Of a stretch of 64,000 bases of DNA, positions 10,001 through 18,381 are shown piece after piece. The position numbers and the translations under genes are program-made. This stretch comes from Anthoceros angustus (lineage: Eukaryota > Streptophyta > Anthocerotopsida > Anthocerotales > Anthocerotaceae): positions 888,585-952,584 of the forward strand of contig VJWM01000116.1 in the NCBI GenBank assembly GCA_010909165.1, given 5' to 3'. Within the stretch, counting starts at the first letter, position 1; each line of letters begins with the position of its first letter. Below the pieces are notes generated by a model. The model did not search any database. It was given only the letters and a program-made list of their open reading frames with translations, and was not told the origin of the DNA.

Positions 10001-11171
10001 CGTAGCATATCATACATTCTTGTTCCCCGTTTGCCAGCTTATCCTGAAGCTCTTGAACCAGATGAGGGACAGGCGGCTTGGCCTCCCTCCAATATCCTAC
10101 AGAGGGACCTTCCAGACTGTTCTCTGACGCGGTTGCACCCGTGAGTGGTTTAAAGGTTCCCTGATATGCAACAGGCTGGGTGGAGACGTAAGGCGCAACG
10201 GGTCTCCAGCTAGTGGCTCCTCCACGCCCATTCCCAGTCCCAGGTTGGAAGTGATTATTACCAGCTCCTGTGCTCACGGACAGACCATGAAGAGCTTCAG
10301 TTGCTGCGTCCCTTGCAGCTACCAAAGATCCCGGGGGAATAGAGCCTTTATCTTGTTGGCCCCCGAACCCATTTTGGTGTCCCGCTCCGCCATGCAAATT
10401 TGGCATATACCGGGCTCTTCCTCCATTTCCATACCCTCTACCCCGTGGCTGCGGTCTAGTCTGGATACCTTTTTCAGCAGGCATCCCATTAGGCCTCCCC
10501 CTACCGTTACTGAATCCTTGCGCGTGTAGACCATTCTGTGTCCTGAAATCCTCGTTGTTGCCTGGCTGAGAAACATCTAATTGACCCTGACCCATCGAGA
10601 AATGATCACCCGCGGCACCATTGCCGACAGAATTTGAGTCACCTACTGAATGGAACTGCACTGAGTGCTGGTGAGAAGGCCCCGGACGATTGTAAGAAGT
10701 GCCTGAATGATTGCCTCCAGAATTTGAGTCACCTATAGACTGCAACTGCACTGAGAGCTGGTGAGAAGGCCGCGAACGATTGTGAGAAGTGCCTGAATGA
10801 TGCTGAGGAAGCCCTGGATTCTGTTGTGGATGGCTCCGAAACCCAGGAGGGGCATGCAAAGTTCTCGAAGGCGGGGCAACACTACTCTCTCCACCCCTAC
10901 CATTCCAGAACGCACCATCAGAAACATAGCCCTGATACTGTTGGCCGGAAGAGCTCCCAACCCCTCCGAGCCCATTCACGCCACGACCAGCCGCCGCCCC
11001 CTGCCGGCTCCCTGAATCCCTCCCTGAGGCCGCATCAAACCGTCCCAAACCCTGAACCCTAGCTCCTGGTGGGACGAAGCCCGGCAGCGGAGAAAACCCT
11101 GGCGGATGCTGGAGAACCGCAGCCCCAGCTCCATCCCTTCGGGATAGGGTTGCAGACCGCTCATGATCCAT
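7023..11171 (-). CDS. NFXL1: NFX1-like zinc-finger protein (plant NFXL1 type)
   Basis: An uninterrupted 1382-codon frame without introns. Order of regions: a Gly/Ser/Asn/Gln-rich low-complexity N terminus (about 1-360) with RGG-like patches; a RING/PHD-like finger at about 386-444 (CMICYD ... CASCYAIFHLACIKKW ... CPGC); then about nine NF-X1 fingers from about 478 onward, of the form C-G-x-x-C-x(n)-H-x-C-x3-C-H-x-G-x-C-x2-C; then a C-terminal domain containing RRFVVVHVTPKSKSPARGL, the R3H-like part typical of plant NFXL1. Family members are nuclear regulators acting in salt, osmotic and defence responses, with the RING finger a candidate E3 ligase module. I chose the ATG at 11171 (MDHERSATLS). 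The frame stays open a further 232 codons to 11867, but that part lacks family similarity and is probably 5' UTR. The Arabidopsis protein is somewhat shorter (roughly 1190 residues), mainly in the low-complexity N terminus. Confidence 0.95.
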   Translation of the reverse strand: MDHERSATLSRRDGAGAAVLQHPPGFSPLPGFVPPGARVQGLGRFDAASGRDSGSRQGAAAGRGVNGLGGVGSSSGQQYQGYVSDGAFWNGRGGESSVAPPSRTLHAPPGFRSHPQQNPGLPQHHSGTSHNRSRPSHQLSVQLQSIGDSNSGGNHSGTSYNRPGPSHQHSVQFHSVGDSNSVGNGAAGDHFSMGQGQLDVSQPGNNEDFRTQNGLHAQGFSNGRGRPNGMPAEKGIQTRPQPRGRGYGNGGRARYMPNLHGGAGHQNGFGGQQDKGSIPPGSLVAARDAATEALHGLSVSTGAGNNHFQPGTGNGRGGATSWRPVAPYVSTQPVAYQGTFKPLTGATASENSLEGPSVGYWREAKPPVPHLVQELQDKLANGEQECMICYDMVGRKAAVWSCASCYAIFHLACIKKWARAPSSADLSVSGQGNAFEGNWRCPGCQTVQLTSAKEIRYQCFCGNLVDPPVDFYLTPHSCGQTCKKALDKGKKCQHHCTMQCHPGPCPPCMTLLPPHPCPCGKVTLTRRCSDQQKSPDCCGQTCGRTLLCGRHSCAKVCHEGLCDVCQVDFTARCFCGAKEELTTCGQLERYGDLTWEKGLFSCGSICGGMLVCGNHRCMQTCHEGSCEGCELSPSKVVTCPCGKESVQFLLGLGHVRRSCLDPVPTCGQKCGKLLPCKKHMCESACHTGPCSMCMVPSEQKCRCGSSTRTVPCYVTNVMNRGGGKDGEVGEQILSDRDFLCEKTCGSLKNCGRHRCNNRCCKDLSDGNHNPHLCILKCGKKLRCKRHDCQELCHAGHCPPCLESSFTELSCACGAASVPPPVPCGTPVPSCQRPCSIPQACGHEPSHLCHFGDCPPCSLPVAKVCVGNHVRLRAVPCGSRDIKCNKLCGRTRQCGLHACARSCHAPPCDMHETGLEIGNSSSVADSGNSSGVAERKSRASCGQPCGAPRRDCPHTCVAPCHPSASCPEGRCRVMVTITCSCGRLTAEVPCDAEASKGGVMDAVLLPPLALQAIEGTTHVPMGQRKLVCDDKCSKLEKRRILADAFGAVTPGEPVSGAEGGLVGPELLAELIRREPQWVGAVEDRLKYLVLGPRNGAGVVKLHVFCALPRERREVIHQLGERWGITVTGVGRDPRRFVVVHVTPKSKSPARGLLTKAPLPLVGQASAAPFNPSIDMEPSLVVCLFDLPREADDVSTLVLRFGGECELVWLNDRNALAIFGDPLRAATALRRVEHASSYRGAVVMSQGGSSTLASRLNPWGPSSSALVTPQPQVTGFRTLSRKKSSKESWVEDAWGEDNSKEEFKGAWQPKPVQPVSLKNPWGALEQGGGLHDSSAGSSSASSAGLSSLQIHKSTAHATGSASAVIQATGEDVQDDWENAVDGVS

Positions 11172-12700
11172 GCCTCGGCTCTCCGCCGGCTCCCCACATG
11201 TATCTCTACTGCGCAGCACCGAAGCAATAACGCTCATGCACCGAAATTCCTCCAAACCAGACGCAGCAAAATTCCTGCGGAGGCCAACAGAACCATGCGT
11301 CAGATTTGCACCGCAACACAAGCATGCTTCCTCTACAAAACCAGTGAATGCGCCCCAGCCACCATTCACGGCCCGACCCCAGGTTCTCAGTCCAACCGAA
11401 CACACGACAAGCAGCCAGAACGCTTCAACATTCCACCCACCCGCAAAGACCAGGACACGCACCTCCGAGGCCCCGGCTGGCCCGACGCAATCCTCACCCG
11501 AGGCTGCCAACCGCGCAGCAGACGGATCCACCAGATCCGAATCTACCAGCCGCACCTTCCCGCTGAGAATGGGAACAGCTGTTATTAAAGCGAGGGGCGT
11601 CGGAAAGAATCGCCGCGGGACGATACGAGACGCTGTGAGAGACGCTCTTGGTAACGGAAGCGCATGCAGAGCGGCGATCGCGGGAGAGCAGCTGGAAAAA
11701 ATGAGAGGGCGATGGAGGATTTGGCGCCACGATTGGCGATTGGCAGATGACGCCTTTTTCACGACCCGAACGTACCCGCTCTTTCCACCAAGCGTGACCG
11801 ACAATGCCTTGACGCCCAAGATAACCAACATCCGTTCCCACCACACTGCAAATGCTGATGTGGACAAAAACTGCCCCAGCCTCCAAGGTAGGCGGACGAG
11901 AAGGTGACGTGGAAAGTTCGAGGAAGCTGCGGTTATGATCTATGTTCTGCATTATTGCGAATTTATAGCCTCGCCGGGTGAAACGCTCAACGAGGGAGTC
12001 CGGCTGCTTCCAGCAATTCACTGACAGCGGATGACAGTCTTGGTGGACCAAGACTGTCATTCTGCGCGCATGGGCAAGAGTTGCATGCAGGCCATACAAA
12101 CTTCACTCACAGGCTTCTGCAGAGAGTTCGCGTCCCCGCCCGGCATGACATGACCGCCAAGGAGTCCTTGGCGAGGGCCACCTCGGCTGTGGCGACAATC
12201 CCAAGGGCCTCGCTCCCTACGGCTCCGAGGACTCCTCGAGTGCCGTGCTGTTGACTTGATGAAAAAACTGGTTGAGATCTACCCGGCGGTGGAAAGCCTT
12301 AATCTCGCCAATGGAAGGCCGGAGACCTACTCCACCCTTACCGAGGAAGATGCTACAACAACAACAACTTTATTTATGCTAAACAAACAAACAATAAACC
12401 TTCTCTTCTCCCACCTGACACGAAATCGATGGAAGGCAACCGCGCCATATAAGAGGGAAATGCTAAATACTTAGGAGACATGGGTTATTGTCTAGACGGA
12501 CCTCTGAGGAGATCCTTCACGGGATACAGCCTATGTGTTCGTGCCCTCACATGCCCTCCTGAGAAGCTAGCCTCGTGGAGCATCCAAGAAATAGATGGCC
12601 CGACCACCTCATCTAGACTTCTTGGACAGTCCTTGGGAACTCGAGGGTACATCCTCGTCTCGATCCTTGGCATGATACTGTCTTTGTTTCCCATGCTACT
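11172..12700. other. Spacer between two co-oriented genes: NFXL1 promoter/leader and PF06838 3' UTR
   Basis: Both flanking genes are on the minus strand, so this 1.5-kb stretch should hold the 3' UTR of the PF06838 gene (right side) and the promoter plus 5' UTR of NFXL1 (left side). No coding region is supported. An AT-rich CAACAACAACAACTTTATTT stretch at about 12356-12375 and AAACAAACAAACAATAAACC just after it form a simple-sequence patch. A perfect 30-bp hairpin at 12031-12060 is listed separately. Confidence 0.6.
12031..12060. repeat. Perfect 14-bp inverted repeat with 2-nt loop
   Basis: The left arm is ATGACAGTCTTGGT and the right arm ACCAAGACTGTCAT, separated by GG. All 14 positions pair. 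It lies about 860 bp upstream of the NFXL1 start codon. It could form a hairpin in a transcript or be an operator-like dyad; nothing in the sequence decides between these. Confidence 0.9.
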
Positions 12701-15400
12701 TCATAGTGCCAAAGCAGGAGGGCAAGTACTATCAACCTCAAGCTTCCGCAACGAGCTCAGCACATCGTCCAAGGCCAAGGCCCAGTGGGTCCAGTGAGTG
12801 CCCCCCTGCAGGCAAGAATTGGGTTCGACTGCTCAGGCCATAATCGGGGGCAAATGTGACAGTAACGAGCAATGAAAACGAACCTGACAGAAGACAACAA
12901 AGGGTTCCCTCAAGGGCCCGTCGCACGACAGCTCACTGGTGCTGCCGTCCACAAATGTGCCGTCTGCGAAAACAACCTGGTTTGATTCACCATGCACCAG
13001 CATTAGAGTTAGCCCTGGCTCTCTCCAGCCTGCACATCTCGGAGCCGATGCAGCAATGTATGGCAGCCCTTATTTTCGGGCAAAGGTAAAGGTGGGGAGT
13101 TTTAGTGGGTGAGGGAGTTCTTCCCAAGTCCCACATAACCTGCGATGGTATCTAGGCACGTACTCAGATGACCTCGGGAAGAGTAAAGTCTCTTCCTGTT
13201 GGGATGATACGATGTGTAACATAGGGGAATCAGAACCCTTGCTGAAGATTTCTCCCCCGGGGTTGTTTTGATTTATTTTCAAAATACCAAATTAAAAAAA
13301 AAAAAAAAAATCTCAGAGTGTAGCTGCAGCATACCTCAGACTCGTAACCTGCAGTGGCCCCTGCCATTGGCTGGATGTAGGCACCTACAGGACAACGCTT
13401 CTGTACTGCAGCGCAGAAGGCGAGCAGACGCTGCCGGTTTCCCAGCTCCACTGCCTGCGCAGGTGCAAAGTGCAAGTGCAGGTGAGATGGGTAGGAGCTT
13501 GGTGCAGAGTTGGTCCAGGAAGGAACAACGTTGCAGAAAGCACATCTGCAAAGCTGGTACCTGGATGATATCACGACGTTTCACTCGGGGGGCAGGTTGT
13601 ACTCTGAAGCCTTCAGCTGACATCACCTCTGCCACTAGCAAGGAGCTCTGCAAGCGAGGGAGCAAGCATCCGATCTGTCACAACAGATACTACCAGTGCA
13701 GCGTGTTTTAGTTTCAGGGGAAAAAGCTGGTCACCTTGATAGCTTCTCCCACCATCTGAGGAGCAAGGAACAGGCCCTGGAACAAGAGCCGCATCACCTC
13801 GCCAGAAGTTGAGCCAGAGTCCATGCCTATGCCAGGGGCTGAGAGGCGGGCAGCTGCTCCTGCAACCTTCTCAGCCTTGCCTGCTACGTAGCCCCCTGTA
13901 GGGGCAATGGTGCCCCCTGGATTCTTGATAAGGCTGCCAGCCATCAGGTCCGCTCCCTGATATGAGGAGACCGACCATCAGCATCAGAGCATTTGAAACC
14001 AGAGCACGGGGAGAGCAAGGCAACCAGAATAGGAAGGAGGGGACAGCTTTTACCACAGCAGTTGGCTCCAAGGTCTCTATGAACTCGCCATAGCAGTTAT
14101 CGACAACAACCACACAGTTGGGATTCTGCGCCTGAAAGAAAGGAAGTGCATCCACGTCTCATGGTTCACACAACATGGACGTATCCGTATCTGATAATCA
14201 AATCAGGTAATCAGGTACGAGGCGAATCACTACGATGGATAGAGCTCCATGTAAACCTGGCTGCAGTTTCAGGGAGGATATTTAACTCGCCTTGATGATC
14301 TCAATGGCACGCTGGATCTCTGACACACTCAACGTCTGCCGCCATGAATATCCACAGGATCGCTGAATCAAGGCACACTGCGTCTCAGGCCTCACTCCAA
14401 CAGAGAGAGCCTCCCAATCCAGTCCCCCGTCTGCAGCAAGCTACACCAGTAGGAACTGTTGACACACCCTTTGCCAGGCACAGCAGATAACAACAATGAT
14501 CGGCAAACAGAGGCACATCCTACCTGGATCTCTCTGTAGGAAACCCCAAACTCTCTCAGCGACCCTTGCCCTGGTGAGCCGCGCAAGCCGATCACTTCCT
14601 CCAAAGTGTCATACGGTGCACCTGCAACTGACAGCAGCTGGAACAGACCATAAAAACCCAATCCAATCCAATCCGGCAGGCAAGCCCATTACAACAAGAG
14701 GCAAAACGCAGTGCAGCCATGTCTACCTCGCCGTCAGGTCGAAGAGCAGCAAAAAGTGCACAGGCAATCGCATGTGTCCCAGAGAAAAACTGCATTCACA
14801 CAGAAGAAAGCCACCCGTCAGCGGATACACTTCCTTCCATGATTCAAAGATGGGACGCCGCAGTACTGACCTGAGAACGGACTAGGGCAGCTTCTGCACC
14901 GACAACCTCAGCAAAAGCCCTGTCCAGAGCTTCCCGCCCTCCCGCATCGCTGTGGCCGTACCCTGTGGTGCCTGCAAAATGCTGCACCAGAGCTGGTGAT
15001 TCAGAAACGCAGCGAATCCAAAATCCAGACTCAAAGCAGCCAGAGCAGCACCCTCACATGAGACCCAACGCGCGCATTTGCATAGGCTTTGAGCACTCGG
15101 TTGATGTTCATTCCAACCATTCCGTCCACAGCTGCGAAATGCGGACCCAGCACGTTCACAGCCTCTGCCACCTGCCCACACCACATTCCCATCGTCACTC
15201 CGAATTATCCCATATTGTGCAGAAAGCGTCCGCTCCACCACCTGCCTTCCTACCTCACTGCAGAAAGGGGACGAGTCCGTGGAGTAACAGCTCCGCAGTG
15301 CTCCCGGTCTGAAACCGCCCCTCCAGCTTTTCACAGCTACCTCCTGATAGGGGAGGAGAGGCTGGAGCTGGAAAGGGAGCAAGATTGCCATCGCCGCCAT
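12701..15400 (-). CDS. PLP-dependent methionine gamma-lyase-family protein (PF06838, aluminium-resistance/YnbB type)
   Basis: Twelve exons, read from the minus strand: 15400-15254, 15171-15058, 14981-14871, 14789-14727, 14637-14524, 14440-14291, 14131-14054, 13956-13735, 13674-13561, 13454-13335, 12976-12884 and 12805-12701. All junctions are in phase 0, and the product is 476 residues, close to the usual ~420 plus an N-terminal extension. Family landmarks are HHFAGTTGYGHSDAGG, FFSGTHAIACALF (phosphate loop), GAPYDTLEEVIG, VVVVDNCYGEF (cofactor Asp), GSLIKNPGGTIAPTGGY (PLP-binding Lys), ADGTFVDGSTSELSCDGP and GGTHWTHWALAL. Bacterial members are called cystathionine beta-lyase-like or aluminium-resistance proteins; the substrate is not established. 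All introns are 59-119 bp except intron 10 (358 bp, with an A17 tract). Intron 6 has a GC donor at 14290. The first ~50 residues show no clear transit peptide. It is divergent from the DNA glycosylase gene. Confidence 0.92.
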
Positions 15401-15705
15401 TTTGGCGGTGGGAGGGGGAAATTATATGACCGTTCTCGGTCTCCTGGAGAGGACATCTCTGCCCTGTAGTAGACAGAAGGCATGGGGAGGAGAGAGCAGG
15501 AGCCACGTCACGGCGTGGCGGGAAACGCATTGCGTGGCGGGAGTTTCTCTCCCGCTCATTGGTTCTTGCCGTGCGTTGGTGTCGGGGAGGGACTGTTGGT
15601 TCGCAATCAGAGCACGATCCGGCAGCATCTTCGTTGGCCCACGACTTCCTCCGGGCCTCAAGACTCTGTGTCGGGATTCGGCTCGATGAGCTGGGCGATT
15701 GCTGG
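15401..15705. promoter_or_regulatory. Shared divergent promoter with E2F-like sites
   Basis: Only 305 bp separate the two start codons (15400 minus, 15706 plus). The interval holds TTTTGGCGG at 15400-15408, overlapping the minus-strand ATG; GGCGGGAAA at 15517-15525, whose complement TTTCCCGCC is a textbook E2F site; a dyad GCGGGAG/CTCCCGC at 15537-15543 and 15549-15555; and an inverted CCAAT box (ATTGG) just after it. No TATA box stands out. E2F sites are typical of S-phase and DNA-repair promoters, which fits the glycosylase gene. Site function is inferred from motif match only. Confidence 0.65.
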
Positions 15706-17952
15706 ATGAAGGTTCTCGCTGGCGTGTTCGGCGGAGTGTGGGAGATGGCGGCTGGGCGGAGGAGCCTGGCTGCGCTCAATGTGCGCCTGGCACCATCGCC
15801 TACCAAGCTCAAGCTGGGCTCCGGGAGCGAGGGGGGAGTCCGCAGCTCTGTGACCGCGCTCACGCCTAGCCCCCGGGAGGCCAAGGCGCCGTCATGGGAG
15901 CTCGGCGGGAGCTCGGAGATGGTGCTGCCCGCGCAGCGGTATCAATTGAGCCGCGCGGCCGGGAAGAGGCAGCAGGGGAGCAAGCGGAAGCTGGACTTCG
16001 ATGCTGTGGCGGGCGGGCTGCCGGGCATCGTGAAGCGGGAGGTGGTGGAGGAGGAGAAGGAGGAGGAGGAGCCCAAGCCGGGGCCCAGGACTAGGAGGAG
16101 GACGCTGCGGGGAGCGGGCAATGGTGGAGCAGGCGTCGGCGTCCCGGCGCCGGGGAAGGGGTCTCTGCAGCGGGTGGAGGCCGGGGGGAAAAGGAAGAGG
16201 TTCACGTCCGTGCCCAGCTCGGGGCCGGAGCCTGAGGAGGGCCGGGATGGCGCGGGGAAGGTGCGCAGGATTGGGGGGAAGAGCAGAGTCAGGATTGTGA
16301 AGGAGGAGGTTGTGGGGTCCGGGGAGGTGGAGGATGTGAAGCCGGTGCTTGTGGGTGCTGCGGGAGAGCTGGAGGATGTGAAGCCGGTGCTTGTGGGTGC
16401 TGCGAGAGAGCTGGAGGATGTGAAGCCGGTGCTTGTGGGTGCTGCGAGAGAGCCGGTGTTTGCCTCTGATGTGGGTGGTGGAGAAGTTCTGGATTCTTCC
16501 TCGTCTTCCAGGCGGGCGAGAACACGGCCTGCTGCTGCCCCTGTTGCACCCGTGGCTGGCTCAGTTGTCTTGGCAGCAGCGGCGTCGGGTGACGCATCGT
16601 GTGTGTCTGTTTACAACGGGCCGTATCCGAATTACAGCCGTCCTCTTGCGGAAGAATGCAGGGAAGTGGCTGAGCGTCTGTACAGGATTCACGGATCCCC
16701 TCCCGAGTTTGAGCGGCACCGGCGGCGGAGCCAGGTTACCCCCACAGCTGTCCGGGATGGAACAGAGCCGGAGAGCGATTGCAGAACTGACGGCAGTGAA
16801 GTGCTGGCTCTCACGTACCATTCTGTGAGTGAGTGTGAAACTGTTGCGTATTGCCTGCAAAGCTGGTGGTGATTGGTTAGTTGGATGGTTGGTTGGTCTT
16901 TCCGCTGATGGGGATGGGGCATTTCTGGCAGGATGGTCAGTCCGGGGTCCTGGATGGCAGCAGCGCGGAGGCAGCTTGCAGTGTCCTGGATGAGCGATTG
17001 CGGACGGTGGAGAAGTTGGAGTACTCTCCTGAAGACAGGCTCGCCCTCTCCTGTGTGTTGAATGACGAGGCCGTTATTGGGATTCCCAGTGTGCAGCGGT
17101 CCGTGCTGGACTCCCTGGTAGGGACAATCCTGTCTCAGAATACAACCGATGCGAACTCGTCGAAAGCTTTTCACAATCTCAAGAAAGTGTTTCCTACGTG
17201 GGAAGAGGTAAAGTTAGGATGCTCTTTTGTCAAGGTTTTCTTTTATGTGTAGTGGGGTTATTTGAGGAACGGGCACCCTGATCGACCCCCTGTCCGAACT
17301 ACATGCAGGTTCAGCGAGCAGAACCGGCTGCAGTGGCCGATGCTATCAGGTGTGCAGGTCTAGCCGCCACTAAAGGACAGCGTATCCAGACGATACTCAC
17401 CACTTTGCTGGAAGAACGTGGCAAGATATGCTTGGAGCACCTCCGTCATATGTCCGAGGGAGCAATCAAGGCAGAGCTTGGTCGGTTCAAGGGAGTAGGA
17501 CCCAAGACGGTGGCCTGTGTGTTGATGTTCCATCTTCAGCGAGATGAGTTCCCTGTTGACACACATGTAAGTCTTTTCGGTGCTCTTTGGATCATGTTGT
17601 GCCAAAGCTTTTTTTTTGCTCGGATTTAACTGGAATGTTTCTTTTGTCCGAACTGCAGGTTTTCAGGATTTCTAAGATGCTTGGCTGGGTTCCTCCAGAG
17701 GCAGACAGGGAAAGGACATACCTACATCTGAACGAGCGAATTCCCAACCATCTCAAGTTTGATCTCCATTGTATGTTTGTCACCCATGGGAGAAGCTGCC
17801 CACATTGTGCTGCTGGTGGCAGGCCGCGGAAGAAGACAGAAGGTCCCTGTCCTCTGCTGAATTGGAGTGGCATTTTTCTCTCAAGGAAGAACTCTGCCAC
17901 TTCCTCTATCGAGGACGAAAAAGCAGAAGTGAAATTGATCAAGAGCGACTGA
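15706..17952 (+). CDS. HhH-GPD DNA glycosylase, endonuclease III-like (plant At3g47830 type)
   Basis: Four exons, 15706-16824, 16932-17207, 17309-17566 and 17659-17952, all phase 0, encode 648 residues. Residues 1-310 are a low-complexity nuclear-type tail with KRKLDFD, GGKRKRF and three 14-residue repeats (16330-16455). Family similarity starts at PYPNYSRPLAEECREVAERL. The helix-hairpin-helix is FKGVGPKTVACVL; its Lys531 and the Asp549 of FPVDTH occupy the catalytic Lys and Asp positions, so a bifunctional glycosylase/AP lyase is expected, acting on damaged or modified bases in base-excision repair. Four Cys (589, 598, 601, 615) have spacing C-X8-C-X2-C-X13-C, looser than the C-X6-C-X2-C-X5-C of endonuclease III, so a 4Fe-4S cluster is possible but not certain. 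An in-frame ATG at 15745 (MAAGRRSLAALN) is an alternative start. The last exon is duplicated downstream. Confidence 0.93.
16330..16455 (+). repeat. Three tandem 42-bp repeats in the glycosylase N-terminal exon
   Basis: Units start at 16330, 16372 and 16414 and encode three 14-residue copies of (E)LEDVKPVLVGAAR. The repeat keeps the frame and is nearly identical, so it is a recent in-frame expansion in a low-complexity tail. Confidence 0.9.
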
Positions 17953-18035
17953 CTGCTGGAGGTTCTCTAGGATGACTTGTCACCCTTGAATAACCCAGGT
18001 CTGTACAGCTTGCCTAATCGGGCAATTCCAGGGTT

Positions 18036-18381
18036 GATGCTTGGCTGGGTTCCTACATAGGCAGACAGGGAAAGGACATACCTACATCTGAACGAGCGAA
18101 TTTCCAACCATCTCAAGTTTGATCTCCATTGTATGTTTGTCACCCATGGGAGAATCTGCCCACATTGTGGGCCGCGGAAGAAGAAAGAAGGTCCCTGTCG
18201 TATGCTGAATTGGAGTGGCAGTTTTCTCTCAAGGAAGAACTCCTTCCACTTCGTCTATCGAAGACGAAAAAGCAGCAGTGAAATTGATCAAGAGCGACTG
18301 ACTGCTGGAGGTGCTCTAGGATGACTTGTCACCCTTGAAGAACCCGACTCTGTACAGCTTGCCTAATCGGGCTATTTCGGG
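18036..18381 (+). pseudogene. Duplicated last exon and 3' flank of the DNA glycosylase gene
   Basis: Bases 18036-18381 repeat 17676-18035 at an offset of 360 bp, starting at GATGCTTGGCTGGG inside exon 4 and running past the stop codon into the 3' flank. The copy has TAG where exon 4 continues after GWVP, a shortened Cys-rich loop (the segment after CPHC is reduced), and no acceptor-proximal part. It could only act as 3' UTR or an alternative terminal exon. Confidence 0.92.

Noticed and set aside
11172-11867. N-terminal 232-codon extension of the NFXL1 frame
   Set aside because: No similarity to NFXL1 proteins; the composition changes at the chosen ATG. Treated as leader, with the alternative noted.
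11170-11907. 245-codon plus-strand open frame opposite the NFXL1 5' region
   Set aside because: It lies opposite the NFXL1 frame and its GC-rich leader, shows no domain, and its Ser/Arg/Pro-rich composition is what the complement of that sequence gives.
12480-12797. 105-codon plus-strand frame
   Set aside because: It overlaps, antisense, the last exon and 3' UTR of the PF06838 gene, whose exon is supported by the conserved GGTHWTHWALAL segment.
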